A program made the position numbers and the translations under genes. The notes below the pieces were generated by a model, which was given only the letters and a program-made list of their open reading frames with translations, was not told where the DNA came from and searched no databases. From Agrypnia vestita (Eukaryota > Arthropoda > Insecta > Trichoptera > Phryganeidae): a stretch of 64,000 nt of DNA. The stretch's first letter is position 1. The number at the start of each line of letters is the position of its first letter. Location: the NCBI GenBank assembly GCA_016648135.1, contig JADDOH010023091.1, positions 62,001 through 126,000 on the forward strand, in the 5' to 3' direction. Below, one piece after another: positions 53,134 through 64,000 of this stretch.

Positions 53134-53509
53134 TATATATGTACATATTTTTTATTCCTATTGTGAAAGTGCAAATATGAATGTATCAATTAAAATTTCT
53201 GTATATTTTCTAATTTAACGCGCCAGCATCGCATTTTTTGAAAATTGTAGTAATTTTGTTTATATCAGGTGGGACAATTTAATTTGATCTAATATAAATG
53301 AAATGATCTGCTGACACTTGCCTAAGGTCAGGGTTTGAGCCTCATCCCAGAAGGTCAGCGAGTTAGTCATCATCATGAGTGCTTAGTTGAGTTTGAAAAT
53401 TCTATTTTATTAAAGGAAAAAAATAATCCAACCTTTGCTGTAGAAGTACTTAAGTATCGAGATGAATTACATATGGACATTTTATATTATTTATTATCAA
53501 AAATATGTA
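53134..53509. other. No gene recognised
   Basis: AT-rich. One open frame (53335-53526) has no recognised motif. Confidence 0.35.
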
Positions 53510-53949
53510 CAGTAAAACTACGTTAATTTGAACCCTGATAAGTAAAAATTCTCGTCATAATTTGAAATTTTTAAAATACATAAGTCCCAAAATGTTAATT
53601 TCATAGTAGCTTTAACCCCAATAATTCGAAAACCACGGTAATTCATAATAATTTTTAGATCCTTGCACCAACCATTAATAAATATATTTTATCATATAAT
53701 TTCATTTTAAGAATGGAAAACTAATAATATGCGCATCTTTTTGAACCCGCAGTGTCTTTTATGTATTGTAGGACACCTCATGGAATGCCCTTTACACATG
53801 TATTATGTCATGATCCCTAAAATTGGGGAATATTGCGTTTATGAAATGATTTCTTTGAATATATGCAAAAATACATGCATTTTTGGCGAATTTCGCATTT
53901 TTTTCTTCTTTTTGGGTCCCTTGAATTTGGAATTAACTTGGTTTTACTG
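53510..53949. mobile_element. Pogo/Tigger-like MITE (440 bp)
   Basis: Inverted ends CAGTAAAACTACGTTAATT and CAGTAAAACCAAGTTAATT, bordered by TA at 53508-53509 and 53950-53951. The ends belong to the same general type as the Tigger-like element at 45953-46738 but to another family. No transposase remains. Confidence 0.78.
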
Positions 53950-53951
53950 TA

Positions 53952-54652
53952 TTAGATATTGGTTCCCTATTTAAAATTTTAATACACATAGCTAAAAAAA
54001 TAACAGCTACCTATAACACAGACTGAAAAATATTTTATTGGATAGTCCATCACATTCTAAAATCCATAAAAAGAATTACACATAATACAGAACCGACAAA
54101 AGATCCAACAGGCTTCTTGTTAAATGTATGCCTAGACTTTAGTAATAAGGGAACTAACCGATTGGAATAAATAACATGTAACAAATTCTCTACACAGGTT
54201 GAACTCAGACCGATCTGAAGTGACTTAAATAGCAGGTCTCTAAATCTTATATAGTTAATGTTTTATATGCTCAAATAACCAGCCATTCTGAATGATGTGC
54301 TTCATTACCGCAGTGATGATGTAGTCAGCTGGTTGCATATCATGAGAAGAAATTTAAAAGTACAGTGACAAAAAGTAACTGATGTCTGTCATTTTAGCTT
54401 TAAAGCTAAATTTAATAAATGTGTCTATCTCATACTATAAAATTCATTGCACTTAGGAATGTAAAAAAAATATATTGTTTCAGTTTAAAATATTTTTTTT
54501 TTTTTAAACCGGATCCTTATTAAAGTAGTAATATAAATTAAATTAAAAAGAAAAAAACACTTCAAATGTAATAATTTAAAGAAATGTGGAAATACATTTC
54601 AATACAACTCATGTCGGGTGTGTGTGATATCCTGAAAATAATAATTATTTAG
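53952..54652. other. No gene recognised
   Basis: AT-rich sequence without recognisable motifs. Confidence 0.4.
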
Positions 54653-55475
54653 AGGGTGTACCGGAGCTAGTAGCAGAAACTTGGCCGGTAGATTCCTGCC
54701 TATGCTATGAGTCTAAAATGCTCGAGTAACCAATGGTTATGGAGATATGCAATATCAAAGTTCGCATTTTTTTTTCAATATTTATGACTTATTTCTCGCA
54801 AAAAGCTGAACTATCATTACAGTAACTTGTATTGATGAAAAGTTAATTTGCTTCAATACAACTGAAATAAAATTATAAAAACCTCGTAAAAAAAACTTTT
54901 TAAAATTTTTGCAAGATTTTCATCATTTTATTCGACTTAACCCTTTCAGTCCGGATCGATTCGATCGTGCGTTCACATAAAAAAATATTTCTCGCTAACT
55001 AAACCGTTTTTCGGGTTCAAACCGGTTTTTTTTCATTTTTGTGTAGTTATAAAATAGAGGTGCGTCGTTCGCGAATGAACCGACTCAGTAAACCGGATCT
55101 TTATCAGCTCATCATAAGGTCAGAAAGGAAAAAAGTAAAACAAAAAAAAGTCACCCGAAAAAACATATGTTTTTTCCGGCGACCTTTTTTTTGGTCATCG
55201 ATATATATATATATATCTCAAATTCAGATCAGCTCAGCTCAACTCAGGTTCAGATCAAAAATCGCCCACCACTATGGCAATGCAACTTTTGATAACTATT
55301 AAGTTTAAAAATAAAAAACTTTTTTTTTCGCCATACAAAGTGACACACCCTAATATATATATAATGTGAACGCAAGATCGTATCGATCCGGGCTGAAAGG
55401 ATTTTAAAGCGAATGAATTTTTCATAATCGGGATCTACCAGCCAAGTTTCTGCTGCTAGCTCTGGTACATCCTGT
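54653..55475. mobile_element. Terminal-inverted-repeat element (823 bp) with a nested element
   Basis: Left end AGGGTGTACCGGAGCTAG with TAGCAGAAACTTGG further in; right end inverted, AGGATGTACCAGAGCTAG with CAGCAGAAACTTGG. About 36 of 40 bases match. No transposase is seen. The interior is occupied by a second inverted-repeat element. Confidence 0.7.
54941..55401. mobile_element. Nested piggyBac-like MITE
   Basis: After TTAA (54937-54940) comes CCCTTTCAGTCCGGATCGAT and further CGTGCGTTCACAT. The inverted counterpart near 55367-55400 is ATGTGAACGCAAGATCG then ATCGATCCGGGCTGAAAGG. The right TTAA has decayed to TTTTAAA. TTAA and a CCC start point to piggyBac. It contains a TA microsatellite (55200-55216). 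Confidence 0.65.
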
Positions 55476-55708
55476 ATATGTATATATAAATGATGATGAT
55501 GTTTTTTAAATCCTTTATAGTAACTTCACTGCCAGTGTTGATTGTGGAAAAATTTTGGAAGTGAAAGTTAACACACTTCCCGCAAAATAATCAAACTGAA
55601 ATTGTATTAATTATGTAGATTCTGCTGCACCAGTCAATTTGTATTTGAATGTATTAAGGAAATATTTTGTGATACAAAAAAATACCACTCTCCTTTAATA
55701 ATTTAGAT

Positions 55709-56443
55709 CAGTGTTTCCCAAACTATGGGTCGCGAGCGGATATTAGGGGGGTCGCAGTCACAACACGTCTCGTCCGGGTCATGTCATGTTTATTATAGTA
55801 AACGAATTGCAACCAGATATCAATGTAGTGTCTGCAATTTTCACTCATTTAACAGAGTTGAAAAATAACTTTAGCACCTACTTCAAAGAAGAGATGAAAA
55901 AGTTTGACATGATAAACTGGATTTGTAATACATTTCAAGACAACATACGAACAGAAATGTCAACAAGAGCAAGTGAAGAGCTTTTTGATTTATCGGAAGA
56001 TACATCGCTGAAAAATTCTTTTAATCACATGTAATTTTAGTTGCTGACATTTATGCCTGCTTTTCTGACGAAGCCGTGGAAGTCCTCCTCCCTTCACTAC
56101 CACATACTTATGTGAAGTGAGATTTTCTGCCATGGTTTCTAATAAGACTAAATACAAAAATAAATTTGACGTAACGAATTTACTGCGATTAAAAGTGACT
56201 AAAATTGAGGTCGACGCTGTTATGACAAATAGGCAACAAATGTATCCTTCCAATTAAAATATCACGTATTGGTATTTTTCGTAATGAAAAATTTCGATTA
56301 TATTATGACGTTTTTCTTTTTTATTAATTGAACAGTCTTTCGCATAGTTACAAAATGTATTGGAAAAATGTAAGGCAGGTGGGTCCCGAAAATTGAAAAA
56401 AAAAAATGGTGGGTCGCGTTCATGTCAACTTTGGGAACCACTG
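55709..56443 (+). mobile_element. hAT element, internally deleted (735 bp)
   Basis: Inverted ends CAGTGTTTCCCAAACT and CAGTGGTTCCCAAAGT. An exact 8-bp duplication, ATTTAGAT, borders it (55701-55708 and 56444-56451), as hAT elements make. It keeps the 3' part of a transposase gene. Confidence 0.93.
55786..56260 (+). pseudogene. hAT transposase C-terminal remnant
   Basis: 55786-56034 reads LTELKNNFSTYFKEEMKKFD, MINWICNTF and EELFDLSEDTSLKNSF, the segment before the dimerisation region in ZBED5/SCAND3-like hAT transposases. After a stop, degraded sequence to about 56260 follows (KINLT, MTNRQQMYPSN in shifted frames). The catalytic part is absent. Confidence 0.7.
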
Positions 56444-56451
56444 ATTTAGAT

Positions 56452-57436
56452 AAACTTTAACTTACCATCAATTCTTTCCAGGGTTAAGAAATCTTGGGCA
56501 AATATTACTGGCACAAACATAAATCGCACTGGGGTAATGGATAAGTATGATTGGTGAGATTTTTGGATTACAAGATCTTTTCGGACAAAAATGACTTCTT
56601 TATATTAATAAGTATTTTTATTTATAATTTCAATAGTGCACCCATCAAAACGGCAGGTTGAAATATTGAGTGAAAATATTTTTTGTCAACTGTTGTAGAA
56701 ATGTGTGAATGAAGACATACTAAAATAAAAATGATGGGGAAATGATTGAGAGTGAATCGGTCATTCATAGGACAAACTGGGGTTGCAAGCTCCACAAGCA
56801 AACATGTAATTCCGAAGCTATGGTTGCAAGTAGACCTCATCTTTTCTTTAAAGAAAGACAATCAAATTAATGTGTAAGCCGTGCGTACGAAACATAAATA
56901 TAAATAACACGTATAAATACTAACAAAATGAGTTTCGTTTAGTTGGTATTTATACCCATAAACACCAACACAATGAAAAAATGGGCGTCATTCCTAATTC
57001 AATTGCCTTTCTTACACGGAAAGAGGTCTACTTTAGACGAAGCTGGATGTCTGACTTCTTACTTTCCTGGATTTTTTTTATTTTATTCTAATAGTTCAAA
57101 AAAAAATATTTAGAGGACGGAATTGTTCCATCTATGTTCTTCACTTGGAGAAAATGTCTTTTTTTAAGAAATGGTGAATAATGAAACCTTTGTTTTATTG
57201 AATCTGACATTTTACTACTGAGGAATAGTTACTAATGCCGGCCTTTTGCTTGCTAGTACTATTTAATAATAAAAAATTCCCTGAGATTGTTACAATTTTT
57301 TATTTTTATTGTGTTTTACATTATTTCATTCTTAATAAACAAATTTGAGTGACGGATTTCATAAAATTATAAGTATGAATATACCCGAAAAATAAAGATC
57401 AAAAAATTTGTGAAAGCATAAGTGTTCTCAAATAAA
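56452..57436. other. No gene recognised
   Basis: AT-rich sequence without recognisable motifs. Confidence 0.4.
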
Positions 57437-57439
57437 TAA

Positions 57440-58076
57440 AGGTACTGATGCACATGCTCGTTAGTGGCATGTGAGCATGCGCAGTATTGAGCTATTGCTA
57501 CTTAGTAGCACATGTGTACGCACATTGCTAGTAATGAAGCACGCTCAAAAATAAACCGCCGCTTATGAGCATGCCCATTTGATTTGCAGGTGGAAGGGGT
57601 ATCTTTTGAGCATATGTGAACAGGCTTGCTCATGAACATGCTAATGTCATTCATGACTAGTATCGGTTATCGATGCGATCTTCTCAGTCCGCAATAGATG
57701 AAACAAATATAGCGCGTTGGGGAGATGACAAAATATTACTTTTTATGACTTATTTATTATAAGAATAACAAATGACTGGAATACTCGGTCACCGCTATAT
57801 AAAAATAATAGGTATAGCAAGAAATAATGCTTATGAAACTTTATTAAAATACATGAACGATTCAAATCTTACAATAAAAAAGTAAAATCAAAAATGCCGG
57901 GTTTGGAAACTCGGGACCTGTTCTTAAATTTCCTATTTCAGTTTGAAAAGTTTCCATTTTGAACAAGAGCGTCTCTATTCTATGACAAGAACATGCCAGT
58001 AATAAACATACTAATAACGAGCAAGTGTGTACAGTTGTTAGAGCATGCTCAAAAATAAGTATGTGTATCAGTACCC
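57440..58076. mobile_element. Harbinger-like MITE (637 bp)
   Basis: Inverted ends AGGTACTGATGCACAT and GGGTACTGATACACAT, bordered by TAA (57437-57439 and 58077-58079). Many GAGCATG/CATGCTC copies lie in both subterminal parts. No ORF. TAA duplication and G-rich start suggest PIF/Harbinger. Confidence 0.65.
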
Positions 58077-58079
58077 TAA

Positions 58080-61000
58080 TCCAATTGAATTAAAATGTTA
58101 AAATGAATTGTTTTGTGCAATGTCAAAACAGGAAAATTTCATCACTAAAAGGATTGCCAAACCTTAAAGGTGATAGTAATTACTTTACTTGGGGTCCATT
58201 TCAGAAAAGGTCTTGATTAATAGGGTAGGACGCAGGTTGTTGATAACAAGTAGTTTGATCCTGTTAGATATTCACAAAAGTATAAGTAGTGCATGTGGTA
58301 CCCCAACCGCGAAACAAGAAAAAGCACGGCATTATAATAAATTAAGCTTGGAGAGCCTGTGACTGACAAAAGAAACAAAAGTGTTGATCATAACATATAG
58401 TACAATAAATTATAACCATTATTCATCTCAAAACCAACTTTATTTTCGATCCATTTTTCAAATCCAAAAGCACTGAAAAATTTACCAAAAATTATTTGAT
58501 GTCTGAAAAACGTGCATAACAAAAATGCCACTGGGATGTTGAAGGGTCGTCAAATAATTTTTTTGGCAAATTTGCTCCTGCATAGGATATATGGTTGAAC
58601 GGTATATTGAAACTTCATTGCAGGCAGCTAGTCTATCGCCTCTTAATTCATTGTCTTGTGAATGGCAGTTTTTCAGATGCTGCGACTCTTTTTAAACCAT
58701 GCTTACCATGAAGGATATGCAATTTTAACTCGTAATAAAAGTATTTTTGCTTTGGCGGCGTAAATATAATAAATTATCCTGCTGTTATCAATTATGCGCC
58801 ACTTTATAAAGAAGCAAAAATGTCAACTAGGCGCAACTAACCCTTACAAGGCAACAAAACAAATTAAATAAATACATGATAAGCGTAAAATAAATGTTTC
58901 GAGAGATCACTTTTCAGACAGGGCAGACAGCTAATGTCTACAGCTCCAAACACACGTTTGGCAATTATGAACAAATCTGGAACATTTAAAAAATATTTGT
59001 TCAACGGCTTTCGTAATTTCCCGTCTGCATCCTGGTCAATTGGGAGTCTGCTTAATCAATATTTTTGTTACTCATGATAAGATTCTAAAGCATTACCACA
59101 TGCACTGGGTACATTTTATGGAGACATTCAGATCTTCTTGAAAACTGCACTGACTCGACGGGAACTGAAGTGAAGTAGAGAGAAGCCGATGAGAAGTTAA
59201 TTAATACACCTGGCCCTGGATGCTGATTGTTGGAGAGAGCTACTCAACAAGGGATATTCAGTCGACACTAACCTAGCTAACCACAACTGCCCATTGATTT
59301 ATACCAAAACATAAAGGAACAGTTTAAGATATGTATGTACATTCTGGAGTTTAGTCTAGTAAAAAAAATAATTTGATTGTCCATCCAAAAGATTGCCATA
59401 CATAGCTGTTATTGTATTATAACAGTGACACAAAGATTGGGTTAAGATTAAAACTAAAAAGTTTAATTTCCATATAATTCACACAATGCTCATTTTGAAA
59501 AAGGGTAAAACCATGCACCAGATTTCTCATATTGACATTATTTTTATTTTGGAAACACTAAAACAGAATTAATCATTTTAAGTACGTGCCAAAACTTGCA
59601 TCACATCTGGATTCTCCTCAAGTGGTTGGGTAACCAAGTCTTGTTCGGGAAATGGACTATTTTGTTGTCAGCATGTCTAAGCCACTCGGCACGCACTTCA
59701 AATGTGAAATAAAAATGATGGTCTTGTATTAAAAAGAGTATTTATCTTCAGTAAATCATTTTATAATGGAATCCTTTATTCTATAAAAGGGGAATTTACC
59801 CAAATAATAAACTTTATTAAAATACATAGGATAGGTAAAGAATGTATAAGATCACAAATTGTCCCAAATTCAGCCGATTCTCTTCGGGTCCGGTGCGTAA
59901 GATAATAACAAGTCAAGAGTTCATGATTCTTTGTAAAATTTTATTAGGCAATAATGTACTAATGTGAACAGTTCTCCGGCCCATCACTTCGCGGCTTCAC
60001 ATGAAGAGGGGCGACACTCTTACAACACTACAGTATGAAATATCATTGGTGCTGTGCCGGTCGTATACTCGGGGACTCAGCTCGTCATCAGAATTGTTCA
60101 CGATTCAACCTTTCCATTGAACTTTATATAGTTCCAAACATCCCCAACTAAAATTTATTTGCGCAACAACGGGGCACACAAGACCGTTACTAATTTTGCA
60201 ATGGTGGGAAATGAACGAACGATATTTCCAGTCACCCCTGTTCCCGGTCTGATGACATTTTTTAGGATAATAATTTGTAACAATTTAGAAAAATGTCTTT
60301 CAACTTATAAATATGTGATGACATTCTGATAACAATATTTCGCGACTCGAGTGTGGCAACACTTATAAAGACACAAACTAAAAAATCTAAACATTAAAAC
60401 TAATCAGAAAGTATTGCCTTTAAAAAAAAATGAAGCACCAATGGAAAAATTATTTTGCTATGTACCTTAACACGTCACAAATACCTTACATGTTTACAAT
60501 ATTCATAAAGAGAACAAAACTATTACAGACTTTGTTTTTTTTTTTACATGGATTATAGAGTTCTTTTTTTGGCAGGAAATAAATATATAATTATAGAAAG
60601 TAAATAAATTCATACAAGACTCGACATGTCGAAATTCAAATAAAGTGGAAAAATTCCAGTAGGATGCACTGCGCGGGTCAAAGTGTCCATCGATACACTC
60701 CTCCTCACCCGAGGCAGAGACAAACGCGCTGTCTCGGTTCCGCACCTCGCATTCACTATTCACTCGGCCATCGACCGACGACGATCACCGCGACTCCTCT
60801 CCACCAGTCCATGGAATGCGACACCGTTCGCGGATTACAATAATCTTATAATTGCACGTAATACAACAATTTGATGACAGAATACTTCGGTGTATATTCT
60901 GAACGTGTTTCGCTGCCTCGCGTGTAGCTCCACGCAAAATACTTTAAATTCTTTCTAACTGTAAATATACACGTTAAACGCCGCTTCCCGAGGGCGCAAT

Positions 61001-61954
61001 ATTATTACGAAGCCGGAAATACACTTTTCCTTTTTCTATCTGATACGAGAGTAATAATGCTAGCAAAATGAGGCAAATCAAATATTGGGGACACAACCCG
61101 AAGCTCCCACTTTTAGCTACAAATGTGTCCAAATCCTACACAAGGGGATCGTCTCCCAACACAAGCGTCAGAAGGGTTAAATGTCAATACACATACATCC
61201 AACACTGCAAAGTAATTGTCACCGATATGTATTATTTAATGAAGAAACATGTCGAGTAGCGATTGGCACTTACACATCGATGATCGTCTCGCAGGGCACC
61301 TTCTTGAGCTCATTTTGCCATCGCACTATTCACCGTTCCAAGTACAACGCTCGCAATGTGCGTTTACCAGTCTTCGCAGACTCAAATTTGTACACGAGGG
61401 ACAACTATATCGACTAGTTATCGAGTCATCGCTCGTTCCAGAGGCATTTGATCTCTGTTTCATGTCAATCCTGCACTTGTATAAGGCAGTATAAATATAA
61501 TATTAACTTTTACATTGTCATTTGATTAAATAAGTTCAAGTCGTGCGTTACATTAACCCCTAGAGGTCGTTCTTCACTCCACATCCCAAATATTTACTTT
61601 CGATATCATATGTCATTGAGTCCATTTATCATATCCGGTCATATACACGTTTCATACAAGTGAACCACATATTCTATCAAAGCCCTTTTTAATTCTGTAA
61701 TGAGTCTCTGTCCAATGCTCTGGTCAATCAAGATGTGGTCAAACATTTTTCTGTTCCCGGTGTCACTTGCCCCTGCACACATCCAAAAGTCTGGGCAATC
61801 CTGTTTTCCCGCACCTTTGACTTTTAATCAAAGTGTCGGAGATACTGCTCAACTATTGGAAGATTTACGAGGCAGCGGGCATTTTTTCTAAGTTCAAATA
61901 ATTAGTTATGTTAAACTATATGATCTTGTATGGTCATTTTTTATAATCGTCGTC
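58080..61954. other. No gene recognised; may include a long 3' untranslated region
   Basis: No transposon protein or splice-bounded exon was recognised. The part next to 61955 is probably the 3' untranslated region of the minus-strand exon there. 60660-60840 is GC-richer with no conserved frame evident. Confidence 0.35.
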
Positions 61955-62124
61955 CTACTCCTTCTTGTCGCCAGCCTGTTCGGAAGCCACGGCCACTGCG
62001 GGGGCTGCCGTGCAAGGGGGAGCGGGCGCCCCCTCCGTGGCCGGGGCGGCGGCCGGGGACGGGCAGCTCTCGGGGCTGGGGGTGATGGGCTTCTGAGGCT
62101 CCGAGGTCACGGCCTGCTGGTTGC
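61955..62124 (-). CDS. Probable 3'-terminal exon of a host gene
   Basis: On the minus strand a pyrimidine-rich tract (TTGTTCCTCTTCCATCAG) ends at 62125 and is followed by GNQQAVTSEPQKPITPSPES, then a Pro/Ala/Ser-rich tail ending EQAGDKKE and TAG (61957-61955). The exon is far richer in GC and CpG than its surroundings, as expected of kept coding DNA. It resembles a disordered C-terminal tail; no family can be named. Upstream exons must lie beyond 62125, possibly outside the window. Confidence 0.55.
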
Positions 62125-62126
62125 CT

Positions 62127-63655
62127 GATGGAAGAGGAACAACTATAAAAATCATTATAGGGAGAGTGTTAGTTGGTTAGTAATATCAATAATACATATA
62201 TTACAATTATTTCAAAATATTGTTACATGCTATTTATTCTACTGTATCTCCTTAACTATTGATGTCAGGTCATTGATTGCGTGAACATTTTCCACTCTAG
62301 ACAGGAATCTACCTAGGAATTAATCATAAATCTAGGAATTACAGCGAGTAATATTATGCATTTATTGCATTCAATCAGATCGAATTTAGCTTCAGATTTG
62401 TATCAGTCGGCAATTCCTATCAAAGAATGGGGATCATCATTTTGAATGCATTTTCTCGAATCGTTTTTAAAATGAATTTTGTAACATTTGACATCTCACA
62501 ATTAAAAATATCAATTGAGCAGCAACAGAAATTAACATCAAAATTTAAAAAAAGCTAATACCTATATATTTATTAATTAGTAAATACAAGTAAAGAAAAC
62601 GTAAGTGCATTTATTTATTATTGAATTTTGCCACACTAGGTAGGTACCGTATAAAATTTTGTTTAGAAATGTGTTTGGTCAATTATGTTTTTATTGATTT
62701 TCATAGATGGAGGCGGTAGTGTGCCGCCATATATATTGTATGAAAACTTCGAATAAGTATTTAAAAATTATCACATAAAATTTGAGAATGTAAATCATTC
62801 AGGGTAGTTATTGTTTAAATTAATGTAAAAAAAAGTATTTATTGGATAGTTTTGAAGATGTAAGCCAAAATATATAAAAGGTACAACATCCACACGCTTG
62901 ACACCAGCCTCTCAACATATATACAAAATCAGACGTATTGGCTGGTAGTGTGCGTCTTCATTGAGATGGCACTTGCTGGACATTGATTTGTTTATAAACG
63001 ATGATTTTTTGTCCATCGTGCGTGCTCTGCGCTCATTGGTTAGCACTAGGTTTATGGCACCTGTCAAATTGATGGATTTCCGATTTGCTTTGTAAATTTT
63101 ACCAAACAGGCAGAAATTTTTTCTGATTATTTTAAATGAGTTTTTATAATGGATCAGTGCAAATATATTTACTGTTTTTTTATTTATTTGGAAACCTCTT
63201 ATTTTTGAAAATCTTGTTGCTTTATACCTATCTTTACAGACACCTGTCAAATTGACGGATTTGGTAGTTTAAAGAATATCCCTCTTGAATTTGTCCATTG
63301 AAATTATTACTTTTGAAACAACATAATCACATTTCTACAATTTGTGTGAAGCAATGAAGAAAGAATGTCATCAATGTTTAGAAAATTTTGTTTCAAACAC
63401 AAATTACAAGTACCTGTGCACTGGGTAAGGCATTTGGAGCATTATGATTTATGGGTCAATTAAAAAAGGTCTCTTCCAGGGTTGATTTCTGGCAATGTTG
63501 ACCATATGAAAATCTTCAGTTTTAGAATTGTAGCCTGTTTATGAAGACTGTATCAAGTTTTAAAATTTTAGCAATACAAATATTTGGAAAGAAAAAATCT
63601 ATTATCTATTATTTTCTAATATTAACTAATTACTTTTGCAATAATATTCATTTTA
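62127..63655. other. Probable intron or intergenic, no gene recognised
   Basis: If the exon at 61955-62124 is real, this is intron. No other exon was recognised. Two copies of an ACCTGTCAAATTGAYGG motif lie at about 63058 and 63242. Confidence 0.35.
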
Positions 63656-63996
63656 TCTTCACCCATTTTTAGCAAGCATGGGCTTTGAAGCAAATGGGTC
63701 CAGCGGTAGACTGCCTGTTCACCCAATATTCAAAGGTGTCGCAGGACCTACTGGATATTCCAAAAGAAATGTGATGTCGGGTCATGTGCGAACTGCCTTC
63801 GAACTAATAATTGATACGCTCATGTTAGAACATATCAAAGACTGCACAGAAATAGAAGCGCGTTGTGTTCTAAAAAATAATTGAACCATTTCAATTGAAC
63901 AATTGAGGACTTCAGTTAAAGAAAACAGTTAAATAAAACATTTAATACAAAAAAAAAATGAAGTACTTATGTGCATCCGTCAATTTGACGGGTGCC
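63056..63996. repeat. Three copies of a near-palindromic GGCACCYGTCAAATTGACGG motif
   Basis: Plus strand at about 63056 and 63239, inverted at 63977-63996. The outer two are placed around a piggyBac fragment and may be its subterminal repeats. Confidence 0.55.
63678..63884 (+). pseudogene. piggyBac-like transposase N-terminal fragment
   Basis: Reads GVAGPTGYSKRNVMSGHVRT, AFELIIDTLMLEHIKDCTE and IEARCVL before the stop, matching the entry to the DDE_Tnp_1_7 domain (usual pattern: GPTxxAkxxi...AFxLlIdxxMlxhIxxCTexEA). An AG acceptor-like site (about 63672) precedes it. The catalytic part does not follow. Confidence 0.65.
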
Positions 63997-64000
63997 GTAG

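Noticed and set aside
56622..56861. Minus-strand frame with hydrophobic stretch
   Set aside because: No family resemblance, low-complexity AT-rich context, no splice or promoter evidence.

Overview
This is a eukaryotic, AT-rich, gene-poor window. It is most likely from an insect: the transposon families seen (piggyBac, Tigger/pogo, mariner DD41D, DD82E, hAT, PIF/Harbinger, BEL/Pao, Ty3/gypsy, Jockey, RTE-type LINE, Penelope) are the usual mix of arthropod genomes. The species cannot be read from the sequence. Host coding sequence is scarce: a 3'-terminal C2H2 zinc-finger exon on the plus strand (520-740) and a likely 3'-terminal exon on the minus strand (61955-62124). Nearly everything else recognisable is mobile DNA or its remains.

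Layout. 1-285: tail of an RTE-type LINE. 520-740: zinc-finger exon. 2441-5115: RTE-type LINE (endonuclease plus reverse transcriptase) on the minus strand. 5958-7086: decayed piggyBac transposase. 7609-13130: three pieces of one multi-exon, transposon-associated gene family with a D-x-CGGQNRN-type motif; one is interrupted by a 451-bp target-site-duplicated insert and another by a mariner with DD41D spacing. 13548-14560: Harbinger and LINE ORF1 fragments. 14935-17519: transposase with DD82E (Sailor-type) spacing, split by a 1.33-kb terminal-inverted-repeat element. 17850-19200: gypsy pol and another family fragment. 19277-20708: long non-coding inverted-repeat element, followed by a higher-order tandem array (20826-21650). 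21942-26960: Jockey, DD82E and Penelope debris, with a 125-bp tandem array made of transposase catalytic sequence.

27905-37640: a second copy of the long repeat, split by 8.9 kb that holds a BEL/Pao gag and, inside it, an almost intact Jockey element. 37641-39957: a second BEL/Pao copy lacking reverse transcriptase and RNase H. 42436-45160: pogo and hAT debris surrounding an endogenous partitivirus-like RNA-dependent RNA polymerase (43297-44345), the most unusual item in the window. 45276-49735: a three-level nest, in which a TAA-flanked Harbinger-like element contains a TTAA-flanked piggyBac with an intact 570-residue transposase, which contains a TA-flanked Tigger-like element. 50075-51891: an internally deleted piggyBac with perfect ends. 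52816-58076: a series of short non-autonomous elements. 58077-64000: mostly unassigned sequence with one host exon and a piggyBac N-terminal fragment.

The elements mostly do not act together. The window is best read as layers of insertions. The intact piggyBac transposase is the only mobile-element protein here that looks fully functional. No CRISPR array, operon, tRNA or rRNA was recognised.
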